The translations under genes and the position numbers were made by a program. DNA of 64,000 nt, taken from Panicum virgatum (taxonomy: Eukaryota; Streptophyta; Magnoliopsida; Poales; Poaceae). Within the stretch, counting starts at the first letter, position 1. Each line of letters begins with the position of its first letter. The notes below the pieces were generated by a model. The model was not told the origin of the DNA. It made no database searches and saw nothing but the letters and a program-made list of their open reading frames with translations. Shown here piece by piece: positions 19,586-31,125 of this stretch. The stretch is from the NCBI RefSeq assembly GCF_016808335.1, contig NC_053150.1, positions 46,403,607-46,467,606 of the forward strand, read 5' to 3'.

Positions 19586-22500
19586 TGTAACGCCCCGATA
19601 TTTTGCCCCTGTAGATAACACTAGATATTTTTGCCTGTACGTGGCCACCGTGACCAATTTGGCCACGGCACCGCGAGGGCGCGTGCGGCACCGCGAGGGC
19701 GCGTGCGGCACCGCGAGAGCGCTGCACGCGCCGTGCGTCTCGCGCTGCTGCTCGCCGCTGCCCCTCTCTCCCCCTCCATCGCCTCTCTCGCGTGCGGATG
19801 CCGCCAAGGCCGCGCCGGCTGAGCTTGCCTGCGAGCGCTCGCCGCACGTTTGCGCGCCGTGCGCGCCGCGCCGTCTCGCCTCGCCGCCGCTCGCCATGGC
19901 CGCCAGTCGCCGCCGCACGCCGCGAGCAGTGCCCACGCGGCACGGGCCGCGCCTTCGCGCGCGCCGGCACCGCCCGGCCGCGCTGGAGCTCGCACCGCCC
20001 CCCAACGCCGCCATCTGGCCCTGTGCCAGCCGGAACGGCCACGCCGCCACGCCCGCCATGGCCGCCGCCCGCACCTCCACGCCGAGCCATCGACCGAGCT
20101 CGCCCCGCCCTCCACCAACCCCCAAATCCGCTTGACCTCGGCTCCCTGAAGCTCCTTGGCCTCTCCTCCGCCCGCCCCGGCCACCGGAGTTCACCGGAGT
20201 GAGCTCAGCACCGCCGCCGGCCGCCGCCCGCCGTGGAGCCGCCGCCACAGACCACCTCCTCGCGCTCCAAGGCCACCTACAGGTCCGCGCCGATCTCCTC
20301 TCTCTCCTCCGCCCCGGGCCCTCGCCACCGGCGAGCCCCCTCGCCGGGAAACGGCGGCGCCACCGCCTCCTCTGTTTTGGCCGGCCAGGGACCCGATCGC
20401 AAGACTCAAAATGTTCCAGGGGTCTATCTGCGAAAGTTCTTTTCTTTCTTAGTTTCAAAAGCAGTAAATTTGTAAAATCAATACAAAATCATAGAAAAAT
20501 AAAAAAAATGCAAACTAAAATTTGTTGGATGCCTTGTTCTATTATCTACAACTTTCCTTACAGGTTGATCTTTAGTTTCTAAATAGTTTTTGTTCTAGTT
20601 TAAATATTAGTCTAGGTGGATGTAAATTTGAAAATGCATAGTAAATCATGGAAAAATCATAAAATAGGAAATAAAGATGTTTTGGAATCTTTGTGATTAG
20701 ATCTATGCAATGAACCTATAATATGACATGTGTTGGTAGAAAAATATTGTCCTAGAATTTTATCCAAGCTTGTTAGGGATAAAATCATATATGTAGTTAT
20801 GTTGCTCCTTTTGCTATGAATTTTTTGTGGTAGGTTATTCATGTGATGTATGTTCTGTTGTAAAAATGTCAGAATTATTGATGCATGTATGACTGAGTTA
20901 TTGATTTAAGTTGGATAGTGCTTAATAAATTATTATGAATAATAGAAAGGGTAAAAATAGAAAATGTGCTAAACTTGTTTAATCTCTAGTAAATTATAGT
21001 TTGAGCCATAAGTGACGAAACTTATTTTGTTATGCCCTCACGACTAGATATATGCTTTGGGTAGATAATATGACATGATTTAGTTTAATGTTTTGTTGGA
21101 AATCAATAATTGCTTGTTAATGCTTTATGTGGATAATTTGTAATAATTCCTTAAATGAAGTTGTAACAATTCAAATGCTTTAGCAATTTCATGGTAAACT
21201 AGTGATAATGTTTGTAGTTTAAGGTAAGAATTTCACATCCTGAGTTACTAATTTACCTCATAATAGGTTTGTTTAATATTAAGAACATGGATATTAGGTT
21301 TAGAAGAAAATAAACATTTGTTTTGTACAAATGATGTCGTGACTGGTGGTTAGTCATAGGAGCTAGCTTTCATGAGCTGTCTAACAAAATTTTGAAACAC
21401 TTTAATTACCTCTGACCTGTTGGTTGTATGAAGTGCTCGTGTGTTAAGCTAGTGTAGGGTTGATGCAACTATTGATAAGCATCTCTCTGTATGCTGCCTG
21501 TGTCTGCTCTCTAGTTGTGCAAACTTCTTTATAAATACTGTACTGAATGGTAAATTCAGTTATTAAATTCTTGTTCATGTATAAATCATGTTAAATCTGA
21601 TATATCAGAATGTGGTTTGTCTTTATTTACCTTGCTTATGCTTGCTCGCTTGTTACATCAAGTTCTAGTTTAATCCTTCTTGCTTTATCGTATTGCTTGG
21701 CTTTTCTAAATAAATTTAGTAATGCTTTCTAGAAGGAAATACTTCAGGCTAAAATAAATTAAATGAACTCTAGTATTTCAGCACCAACCCAATTGTCTTT
21801 TGAGTTTGTTTGTTGTGTTTACTCGATAAATGATTGCCAGTCATGTCTTTCTTTTAATCGTATCGCATTATATGGCATTATGCTCGTGCCCATGCAATCG
21901 TGACATTGTGCTAGCCTCGCTTGTCCTTTTTGCTGTATCATCTACTACACTGACATGCATTCAGACATCCGCATTGGTGCATCTCATCTAGGTACGCTAG
22001 ATGTACAACGCATGTAGGTGAAGCACATGATTTTGGAGCCGAGTCAGAAGACGGTGGATGGTGGACACATCTGGAAGATGGATGAATGGATCCCGATATG
22101 CATGACCGAAGAAAGGTACTTGCCAAGCGAGTATCATCTAACTAACACTGACTCAGTGTTAATCCCAGGCAAGCCCCGGAGCATAACCTGTTATTTTAAC
22201 TTATGAAATGTTATATATATATATATATACACTTGATTATGCATTAAGTTTCTAGACGTTGAATGAAACCCTAATTGCATAATTCCTAGGTTCCATTGGT
22301 CGAAATATTAGTATGGGTAGGTCGGTATCTTTGCCATGCTAAAAAAATAGAATTCGGTAGAAGTCGAGTAATTTCATGTTACTCGCGAGATATAGGATGT
22401 CTCTATGAATTGATTATGGAATATTGGAATATGGAGGAAAGGAAATGAATTGGAGACCGGGCGGGAACTGCCTAGCCCCGTCTGTGTCGGTTAAGGACTG

Positions 22501-23549
22501 TACCGTTGTCGGCCCTGCTGATCATGTTTGAATTGTACTAACCGCATACCGGGAGTAGGAGGTAGTCGAAACCGGTAAGCCGAGTACTGCCTCACCTCGA
22601 AAGTACAGGACTCCATCTCACCTCCTGGGGTAGTCGAGTAGTCGCGGAGAAATGGGGTTGCATATGTTTACTTTTGGTGGTCTCACGTTGAGCTCGGCTG
22701 ACCATATGATGGTGGGGCGGTCCTGTAGTTCGAGACGGGGAGGGGAATGGTTGGCTCGTATAGTCCGACGGGGCATATGCGTGCCGTGTTGGTTAGGTCC
22801 ACATTGCAAGGTTAAATCGGATCGATTCGCCATCAGTCGCTCTCAGACATGAGCACCTTGATCTCCGAGTCACATCGTAGTAAGGAAATGAAACGAAATG
22901 ATATGATACATGTTGATGTTATTTAATCATTTATGTTTTCACATTGATTGTTATAGATCTGCAAATCATAAATGTTTAGCAACTTTATAACTATAATTTG
23001 GAGTTAAAATTTTGAAATTAAGGATCTACCCTTAGATGCTTTTTTGCAAATAAATCCACCAGCCAGAAAACTTTGCATGTCTAGATATGTGGGCTAAGTA
23101 TACCCAAAAGTCGGATAAGTCTTGCTGAGTATTAGTATACTCAGGATTTGTTGTTTACCCTGTTTCAGGTATAGAAGTTAACCAGAATTCGCATCAGTGG
23201 GCTCGATGTGACGACCTCACGTGTTCATAGTTATCGTTTTGTTTTATTGGTTCTCAATCAAATTTCCTTCTCTCAGGTCATATTCTCTTCCGCTGTTGTC
23301 ATTTATTTTATGTAAATTCTAAATTTAAAATTGTTTTGTAAATATTCATGTTATTATCTATTTTTGTGAAATTATATTATGCTGGTACCATCTGTGCTCG
23401 CCGTTGCGCGAGACTTCTGGTGTGTTTCGATCGGCCTGTGGGTTGGAAACAGGCTGTCAGGTTACACTTAATTAAGCTAATGTGCCTGATGCATTGAAAT
23501 GATGGTCATTACGTTTAATTAAGCCGTTTAACTTGGCGTTTCTGTCACA
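19586..23549. mobile_element. Solo-LTR-like insertion, about 4.0 kb (copy 1)
   Basis: The 3,964-bp segment starts TGTAACGCCCCGA and ends TTTCTGTCACA, with TGT...ACA ends, and is flanked by the 5-bp target-site duplication CCGCG (19,581-19,585 and 23,550-23,554). There are no pol motifs and no internal repeat of the start, so a solo LTR from a Ty3/gypsy element with very long LTRs is the simplest reading. The left 900 bp are extremely GC-rich and the rest AT-rich. CTTGCTGAGTATTAGTATAC near 23,122 resembles a segment common in grass gypsy LTRs. It is shared with copy 2, so it is older than the duplication. Confidence 0.7.
22212..22229. repeat. Short TA microsatellite (copy 1)
   Basis: About nine TA units. 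The equivalent site in copy 2 (47,322-47,395) has about 37. Confidence 0.9.
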
Positions 23550-25222
23550 CCGCGCCCGCGGCGACAGTGACCTTGGCGTCCGCGCCCTCGACGACCGCGC
23601 CAGCGGCGACCGCCCCCGCTGTTCTCGACCCGCCATCCTCCCCGATTCGACCGGAAGCTGCTGCGGGACGAGTGACGCGTGCGGCGTCGATTTCATCTCC
23701 GGCGTCTTCAAGCTCATCGGACTGCTCCTTCTCCTCCGCCGCTCTTGAGCGCAAGGGGGCTAAGTACAGTCGAGAGCTGGCCGCGGCGCGGGAGCGGCGA
23801 CTTCAAGCTCTCGCCAAGGCTACGGTTGAGGTAGTTGTTGTATCCCCTCCTCCCTCCCCTCGCGTAGTCCTCCAGCCGCCACCGTCGCAGTCATCCCCTC
23901 CCACGTCGCCTCCGCCGCATTCATCCCCATTCCCATCGTCCCATGAGGTTTCCCTCTTTCCGCCGCACCTCCCCTCATCCCCACATCTGCACTGCTCTCC
24001 ACATCATGCTTCGACATCTCCGCCATGCGATTTGCTTCTTATTTCGTGTTCCCCTATCCGGTTGGATTATGCGACGAATTCGTCGGTTGTTCTCGAATCA
24101 ACGAAGGATGAAGTGGTTGATCATATGACATCTAATTTTGACTCTGATAGTACAGATTGGGAATCGGACTCCTCGGAGGCCTTACAACGATATCATAAGA
24201 AATTTGCGAGAATGTCTGAAAGAAATGATGCGAATATTAGGCCAGCGGAAATTCCGACGGCTGATTCGTATCAGTTGGACTCAGCTGTGTCTCATTCCGG
24301 CATTTCGCTAAGCTGTCTGGTGAAAACTCCACTCCCAGAGCCAAATCATGGCTTGTTGGTTGAATGCAACACAAGTGAGAACGTCCAAAATGTCATTGAA
24401 ATGTCTGATTCCAAACTAACGGAAAATCCGATTACTGGATCAGGGCAAAATACAAATGGCGATATGGTTGGGATTGATGGGGAGCAGACACAAACAGTCT
24501 ATAATCGTGTCATGAAAGTATGAAACACAAATGGAATCATCAGGTACGGTTTATCTCCTCAACCAGAGGGATTAATCACGGGAGGAGCCATGGAGCTTAC
24601 TCATTCCCAATGAATCCTTCTGAAAGGGAACTAAGACAAAAATCATTAGCTGTGAGATTTCCATTTGAGCAGGTTCTGAATGATAGGGTTAAACTAAAGT
24701 ATGCTCCGATTGAATTCCAATGGAATATTCAGGAAAATCCTGATAAAATAACAGAGCCCCTTGCATTCGCTCAAATTATGGAGAAGAAGCCTGACATGTG
24801 GGGTTACAGACGTCAGGAACGGTGGTTCAGACTTCAGACAACCGCCCAAGGTGATAATTGTCACCGGTCTATTAGGAGCATATCCTGAACAAGTGACACA
24901 TGTCACCAACCTAAAGCAAACTGCTAAGGGTAAGTGTAACAAGAATAGTGACCGTGGGTCAGGTCACCTCCCTCCCAATCCATCTTTTACTGGCATAGAA
25001 TACTCCCAACCCATGCCCATCTCAAACCTGCAAAAGTTCGTGGGTCACCTTTGGGAGAAACCTAGGCCCTGTTTGGTTGTGTGGATGGGAAACATGTTAT
25101 GGAATTATTTTCATGTGTTTGGGTCTCACGGGATGGGCCAAAGACGGGACCCACAGCTGACCGCGTCAGGCGTCAGCATGCGCATCACTCCGCGCACAAC
25201 GATGCGCCCCCAATGCGCTTCA

Positions 25223-25431
25223 GGCCTTGTTTAGTTCCCACCCCATAAACCTCGTAAACGCAAAAAAAAATGTCACATCGAATATTTTGACACATATATG
25301 AAGTACTAAATAAAGTCTATTTATAAAACTTTTTGCATAGATGGGCTGTAAATTGTGAGACGAATCTAATGAGCCTACTTAATCCATGATTTGCAGCAGT
25401 GATGCTACAGTAACCATCCGCTAATTATTAA
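25223..25431. mobile_element. Left half of a Tourist-like MITE (copy 1)
   Basis: It starts GGCCTTGTTTAGTTCC and has the family core GAGACGAATCTAATGAGCC and GCTACAGTAACCATCCGCTA. It stops at the middle of the palindrome, exactly at the Helitron-like terminus at 25,432. No right half is found downstream within the unit. It is the same family as the MITEs at 57-62 kb. Confidence 0.75.
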
Positions 25432-25461
25432 CTAGCAAGGTGGCCCGCGCTAATAGCGCGG
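25432..25461 (-). mobile_element. Helitron-like 3' terminus (minus strand), copy 1
   Basis: Read on the minus strand, a GC hairpin CCGCGC-TATTA-GCGCGG (25,461-25,445) is followed by GCCACCTTGCTAG and then T. A short GC hairpin about 10 bases before a terminal CTAG inserted next to T is the signature of plant Helitron 3' ends. It cuts a MITE in half, which supports an insertion boundary. The element body would extend to the right, over the MATE and ACA fragments, but I cannot find its 5' end (TC next to A). Confidence 0.6.
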
Positions 25462-26999
25462 CTAGTCTGATTTCAGCTATCATAATAACATTATGTACAT
25501 AAAATTCATTTTTCTATCTCTAGGTAGTTTCTTACTTTTCTTTCTCATAGTGATGAGGTATATGTGTAGATTCTTTTCAGTTGTTATATTCTCCCATTGT
25601 CTTCTTGAGCAATTACATCAATATACCATCTTCTTTCTTGGGCCTTGAGCAAGCTAATTTTCTCATCAATGATCAAGATCTTGGTGCGCATCTAATCATT
25701 CAACATCATATATAAATCTATACTCTTTTATATTCTCCTACTTTTTTAAACATGATTTGCTCAAGCCTGTGGACACCCTAGGCTGGATGGACTTCATATT
25801 CTTATACTATTATTTTATCACTTTAAGTTTTAGTTTTGTGTACTTTTTTAGCTATGGTCTCGATATCATTCTTAGGAACTACACAAATAGACCATCCTCT
25901 TTTCCACGCCTTGAGCAAGCCAATTTCCCCTCTAATCATCCCAGTCTTGATGCATGTGTAGTCCATTAATATTCTGAACTAAACCTCCCCTCCTTGATAT
26001 TCTAATAGAATACTTTAGCCCAAGACAAATCTACACCGCTCCATATTGGTATTCATAGTCTTTTTGGCCCTATTTACCTTGTCTCTTCTTTTATACTTTC
26101 TCTCTTGCCTTGCCTTCTATATGTTGTTGTTCTTGTCTTCTAAGAATGCTTCATCTTTTACATCATGCTTTTCTATCATGACCTGCTCGTATTGATCCAT
26201 AGGTTATCCGTGTTCCCATTTATCATGTTGGCTTTCACCGACATATCCATTATGATGCCCACATCCTTTTGCAGCATTTCATTATGACCAATAGGATTTC
26301 CATGTCCTCTACTGATAGCTTGGCATTATGTACCCTAATGGTAAAATGTTAATCTTATAATGCACTCATTATTTAATCCTAATTTTAGGTTAAACCAATT
26401 AAATTTTATATAAGCTATTTATTTGGATATTTTAGTATCACTAGCGGACCTAGGGCCTAGCGACCCTAAGTCGTCGCCCGTGCTCCTCTGCTGCAAATTC
26501 TACTATGAGCCTAGATCTTCATAAAATCCAACTTATATCTTCTCTTTTTTAGTTTAACTTGGTTAATATTTTACCAGTACTGTGAAAAAAGAAGGTAGCA
26601 TTAAAATTTTAGGAACCAATGTCCCTTTATTTAAGTAATCTGTTCAAAATTTAGATACTATTTGTCATTACTATTCCTAAAGATTTAGTGATTTATTTTA
26701 TTATTTACTTGGATCTTTTATTTTTATATTTCTATTTTTAGATTTTATATTGTATTAAACAAACCCCTCTAGAATAATTTAAAATATTGGATTATCATAA
26801 GAATCAATGTTATCAATTATCTTTTATTAGTATGGCAATTTCAAGCCATATTTATAAATCTATCTTAAATAATTTTACTTTACATGGGCTATATATATAT
26901 ATATAATTTGCTTCCCAAACTCAATAGAAATCAAATATCAGTTTTTATTATTTGATTAATTTGGATCCGATACTAAAATAGCTCCGTGCCAACTTTAGT
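25462..26999. other. AT-rich DNA without recognised genes (copy 1)
   Basis: This is probably the body of a Helitron-like element. I see no gene. AGATCTTCATAAAAT with a similar following stretch occurs at about 26,513 and again at about 27,288, a weak internal repeat. Confidence 0.5.
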
Positions 27000-27060
27000 A
27001 CCGGACCAAAAGTTAACCGGTACTAATCGTATGGGACGAAAGCTCGTTTTTATTGTAGTG
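27000..27060 (-). mobile_element. Isolated CACTA-type terminus (copy 1)
   Basis: On the minus strand the sequence starts CACTACAATAAAAACGAG, followed by AGTACCGG and CCGGTACT repeats. Copy 2 reads CACTACAAGAAAAACGAG, the canonical CACTA end. The body would lie to the left, and no partner terminus was found, so this is a truncated remnant. Confidence 0.55.
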
Positions 27061-27466
27061 TATGCACTCTTTTTCAAGTGCTAATTTCCTTTTTCTTATT
27101 CTAAATTTAGCTATTTGGTTGTAGTGAAGTCTGAATTTTATTATTTTTAATTCCTAATTTATTTATTTACTAATCATATTTGGCAAGTTTTTTTTATCAA
27201 ATCCTAATTTTCTCAATTTTTTAATTATATATATATATCATATTTGATATAGACTCTTTGAGTTAATTTTGATCGTTAGATCTTCATAAAATTTCATGGT
27301 GTATATTCTCCTCTTTTTAGATACTTGGTAATGTCTAGCCTCTCTCGACGAATGTGGTGATTTTCTTTTAACGCTGCTTTATTTGTCGTGCTTTGCAAAA
27401 AAATTGATGTCGTGATGGATGCTACCGATCCATACATACATATGCTGTTGTTGTTTAATCATCTAG

Positions 27467-27810
27467 CAGCCAGTGTTTGTAGTATTACCCCGACTCCGAA
27501 ATGAAGCGGCCAACCGTGTAACATATATATCCAAGGGCGAGCAGGTAGTATAGGACCGAGGTTCACGTAGGCGACCAACGCTTTGCCATCAGCCCATCCT
27601 AAACCGATGGTCACCCCCAACAAACATTGAAAATGCAGCATGGCGTACATGTCAGCTTGTGGTCTATGAAAAAGGTCATGTCATGTCACATGTGAGGCTC
27701 GTCGGCAGCTTGCCGGCTGCATGCTGTTGAGGAGTATGGCGAAGGCAAGCAGCACGGAGAGATCATGCATGGCGGCGAGCACACCCTCGCTGGACGTGAA
27801 GAGGTGCCCC
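27467..27810 (-). pseudogene. MATE (DTX-type) transporter gene fragment (copy 1)
   Basis: On the minus strand, LFTSSEGVLAAMHDLSVLL and AFAILLNSMQP (27,810-27,715) are followed, after about 100 bases that may be an intron remnant, by GVTIGLGW...KALVAYVNLG and, less clearly, HFGVGVILQTL (to 27,467). These match the order of the C-terminal half of plant multidrug and toxic compound extrusion antiporters (LLNSVQPVLSG, GWQ..VAYVNLG). Only about 80 residues of an approximately 500-residue protein remain, and frame breaks occur after VNLG. It lies 350 bp from, and opposite to, the ACA exons. Confidence 0.7.
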
Positions 27811-28166
27811 GGCGCTAATTTTTAGAAGCTTATTTACTTATCATATTCGGTAAGGATTTTTAATCAAAGAAATTTTTTATTAATTTATTAATTCTGAAAT
27901 ATATATTTCATTGATGCCGGCAAGCCGGTGGTGAAAGTTGTGTTCAGATCAAGTTACAAATAGGAGCGTTTGCAGGAGTAGGAGTTACAGCATTGGGAAG
28001 TTTTGTACTACAACAAGCAATAATTTAATTGGTAGCTATATTTTTCGGCATGTTATTACTTGTGCTATTCTTGACATCCACATAACAGCTATAAGAATGA
28101 ACTCATTTACCTGTGCTCCCAATGCCATTCATTACACAGTTCTGATATGATTATCTTTATGTGAAG

Positions 28167-29473
28167 GTGGCGAAAGAGAGTGCGGATGTTATCATTCTTG
28201 ATGACAACTTCTCCACTATAGCCACTGTTGCTAAGTGGGGTCGATCAGTGTACATCAATATTCAGAAGTTTGTGCAGTTTCAGCTGACAGTCAATGTGGT
28301 TGCTCTCATTGTAAACTTCTCTTCAGCTTGCTTGATAGGTATTTATGAAAAGTTGATTTTATTTTTTCCCTTAAAATAAAGAATTTATGCTGCAATGCAA
28401 TTACATCTATCACATAAATACTGGAATGAACCTTTTATATTTGCAATAATGTTTCGGATAATCCAAATTTGTGTTCTAATACTAACGCTGCAAACTTCAA
28501 ACTTTCAAATCTGTTTGTTCTGTAAGTTGTTTCTCACTGTTCCTGTACTTTTGCTTGTTGATGAAGGGAGTGCTCCTCTTACCGCTGTGCAATTGCTCTG
28601 GGTCAACATGATCATGGACACACTAGGCGCACTGGCATTGGCCACAGAACCTCCAAACAATGAGCTGATGAAGAGAACTCCTGTTGGAAGGAAAGGAAAC
28701 TTCATCAGCAACGTCATGTGGAGGAACATCATGGGACAGGCCATCTACCAGTTCCTTGTAATTTGGTATCTGCAGGCTGAAGGGAAATGGCTCTTTGCAA
28801 TCGAGGGCGACAACTCCGATCTAGTCTTGAACACAATCATCTTTAACTGCTTCGTATTCTGCCAGGTAATTTGGAAGTGGTTCTTGCATTTATTTTTCTG
28901 CTTTTACCAAATATGTAGGCCCCCGTTGGCTTTACTTTGTGTTTCTTGCTGGAACTATGGCATTAGTGTGCTAATGAATTTATATCAGAAAATATGGGAT
29001 TATTCCACAGAATCCCTTCTAAGAAAGGCTGAAACCTGAAAGTAGTACTTTGATACTTTCAACTGTCAGAAAAGGGGTTTCTTTACGGCAATCTGGGAAA
29101 GTATGATTACTGGAAGTTTGAAATGTTCATGAATATGGAATAAACATCCATGAACAATACTATATTTTCATTCATTTTAGCATGCGAAGCTCCACTAATT
29201 CTTTTTTTCCCCTGAACTGTGCAGGTATTCAATGAGGTGAGCTCAAGGGAGATGGAGAGGATAAATGTCTTCGAGGGCATCCTAGACAACAACGTGTTCG
29301 CCGCCGTCCTCGGCAGCACCGTCGTCTTCCAGTTCATCATAATCCAGTTCCTCGGCAACTTCGCGAACACGACCCCTCTCACGTTCACGCAGTGGATCGC
29401 CAGCATCTTCATCGGCTTCATTGGCATGCCGATCGCCGTTGCGGTGAAGATGGTGCCGGTCGATTCTGCGTAG
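28167..29473 (+). pseudogene. Autoinhibited Ca2+-ATPase (ACA), last three exons only (copy 1)
   Basis: Three exons with GT-AG borders join in frame: 28,167-28,338 ([38 protein letters not shown]), 28,567-28,865 (SAPLTAVQLLWVNMIMDTLG, TEPPNNELMKRTPVGRKG) and 29,225-29,473 (VFNEVSSREMERINV...FANTTPLTFTQW, stop TAG). They encode 239 residues without a lesion. This is the C-terminal membrane region (M5-M10 part) of P-type IIB pumps, which export Ca2+. The DKTGT phosphorylation loop, the nucleotide domain and the N-terminal calmodulin-binding region (about three quarters of the roughly 1,000-residue family length) are absent upstream. No start codon or promoter is evident. It is a 5'-truncated fragment. 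Confidence 0.9.
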
Positions 29474-30097
29474 GAGGCACTACTAATTCCTGTCAGAAAC
29501 TGAAGCCTGGCAATTTTTGGCCACTGCCATTTGCATAACTAGTTCTTTTTTTTCTCCTTTGTGTAATGCATTTAGGTAAGTCGTCTTTGCCCATTTTTAT
29601 TGCTGTATGATCTAGAGGTTGAGACAGGTAATGGGCCTGATCATTCAGACTGTCGAATAGGATCATGTAGCTTTTGGTGTTCCAAATTCTTCACTCTTTA
29701 TGTGTTTCCTTTGGAACTCTGGAACTGTACATGGCTCGAATTGTTTGCACCAAGAACGAGTCCATTCATTTGTGATTCTACAACTGGAGCTTGAACTTGC
29801 TGCTGTTGTCCCGTCACAAGCTGCATGAGCAACTGGAGCAAGGCACTGCGCGCCGCGCGTCCGCGGCCAGTGGCCAGTGCGCCGCCGTGCCGCTGCTCTG
29901 TGCGGTGCCCGGCGCGGCGACCCGCGCACTATGCTGCCCGTCCCCTCGCCGTGCGCGCGTCCGCCAGCGCGACGGACGGGAGGCGCCGCCCATAGGCCGG
30001 AGGTTCGGCCGGCTGGAACACGGGCCTCCAGCTAGCCGTCGCGGACATGTGCGTAGCACTAGGCGGCGTGACGGCGGCATGAGCATGAACTAGTGCG
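29474..30097 (+). other. ACA 3' flank and GC-rich joint
   Basis: 29,474-29,800 looks like the ACA 3' untranslated region and flank. From about 29,830 a GC-rich segment begins that leads into the hairpin region at 30,098. The equivalent segment 54,599-55,201 is clearly diverged (several percent plus indels), unlike the 25 kb to the left. Confidence 0.55.
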
Positions 30098-30327
30098 CCG
30101 GGCTCCTTTTTTCCTGGTGGACGCCGGACGCGGCGAGGGGCCACGGCCAGCCCATGCCGGAGGCGCCATTGACTCATCGCCGGCCAGTGCGAGCTCCACG
30201 TCTGGGCACGTCACAAAGCGCACCAAGGTGGGCGCCGGAGGAAGTGAGACGAGGAGAAACGGCCGCGCGAGGAAGAAGCCGTTCCCCGGGCGGTGATTGG
30301 TCGGGCCCGTTGGGGACGGCCGGGACG

Positions 30328-30362
30328 GGGGGTGGACGGTATTTCAATCACCGTCCACCCCC
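30328..30362. repeat. Hairpin 1, copy 2
   Basis: The 13-bp stem is perfect, with arms GGGGGTGGACGGT and ACCGTCCACCCCC. Confidence 0.8.
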
Positions 30363-30519
30363 CGGTGCCCTGTCTCGCTCCATTTCCCGATCCAAATCGC
30401 GACGAAAAATTCTGAAAAAAATCTCACACACTGAGCAAGAAATGTCGAAACAACCCACCAAATTTCATTTCCATCCTCGCTTTGTGGAGGGAGAAATTAA
30501 ATCGAGAAAATCTGGAGGC

Positions 30520-30556
30520 GGGGTGGACGGACGGTATTTCAAGTACCGTCCACCCC
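30520..30556. repeat. Hairpin 2, copy 2
   Basis: Same motif as hairpin 1, with the GGAC duplication in the left arm as in copy 1. Confidence 0.7.
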
Positions 30557-31125
30557 CTTGTGTTCTTGTGTTTCAGTTCGTTCGTAGCCAAACCGAGATC
30601 CAAAAAATCTGAGAAAATTCATGGAGCCTGGGGGTTCAACGAAGAATCACCGCACCAAGTTTCAGTCCCAGGCTCAATCCATAGCAGGGAAACAGAATTA
30701 CAGAACCATGGTGTTCGTTTCTTCTTGTTCAGTCTTTCCTCGCCGTCCCTTTTTCTGAACCTCGCAGATGCATGCAGGTCCCCTGTTCCTCGTTCAGTCA
30801 CGTCACCTCGGCGTCGTCGCCGAGCCAGATCGCACGCAGAGAAGCTCGCGCTCCATGGTCTCGACTCGAGCGCGAGGGACGACGAGGCATCTGTTCGGGA
30901 TTCATCCACACCGGCGGCGACGGGCCGTGGCGCGCGGCGCGGCGTTGGCCGAACACGCCGGGGGCACACAGCTGCAGACAGGCGGCGCCGGTTGGGGGGA
31001 GGCCTGTGGCCATGCCCTCTTGTCACGGGAATATTTTCTTCCCATCCGCTCCCTCTGCCGTGCGCCCGTGCGGTCGTCCGTGCGCCCGACACAAACAAGG
31101 CCAATAGCCATAGGAAAAATCAGAT

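Larger units (their letters stand above)
19496..24929 (+). pseudogene. Ala/Pro/Ser-rich ORF of unknown function, split by a solo LTR (copy 1)
   Basis: An ATG at 19,496 opens MTVTTGARAEAAAPAP, 30 codons to 19,585. After removal of the insertion and one CCGCG, the same frame continues without a stop from 23,555 to 24,523 (PAATVTLASAPSTT, then SPASSSSSDCSFSSAALERKGAKYSRELAA, a Pro-rich part and an acidic SNFDSDSTDWESDSSEALQRYHKKF part), about 350 residues in all. The stop TGA overlaps the ATG of a further frame (24,520-24,888, MKHKWNHQVRF, YAPIEFQWNIQENPDKI), itself frameshifted near 24,818. A GTAAGT donor follows LKQTAK at 24,930. I recognise no family; a gag-like or captured host protein are both possible. 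Confidence 0.5.
1..28880. repeat. Tandem segmental duplication, copy 1 (left end lies before the window)
   Basis: Base 1 aligns with base 30,098, and collinear, nearly identical sequence continues to about 28,880 (equivalent to about 54,000), apart from large indels. In the LINE 3' part (5,405-6,540 against 32,904-34,040) I counted about seven substitutions by eye. Large differences are insertions found only in this copy (1,017-1,249; 1,966-3,486; 3,942-4,757; 7,049-14,359) and a 4.4-kb loss at about 19,488. Position 28,880 is where divergence from copy 2 rises several-fold, so I take it as the end of the recent duplication. An alternative is two haplotypes joined falsely in assembly. Confidence 0.9.
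30098..31112. other. GC-rich non-coding or exon-like segment, copy 2
   Basis: This is nearly identical to bases 1-1,005, with the same two hairpins. The insertion of a truncated L1 seen in copy 1 is absent. No gene is supported. Confidence 0.5.

Noticed and set aside
19154..20458. 434-codon minus-strand ORF and several long plus-strand ORFs in the GC-rich start of the solo LTR
   Set aside because: All frames on both strands are open because the sequence is extremely GC-rich. They cross the LINE, host and LTR borders, and the frames differ between copies.
29791..30177. Short ORFs on both strands in the ACA 3' flank joint
   Set aside because: GC-rich shadows. The third copy shows many indels here that break all of them.
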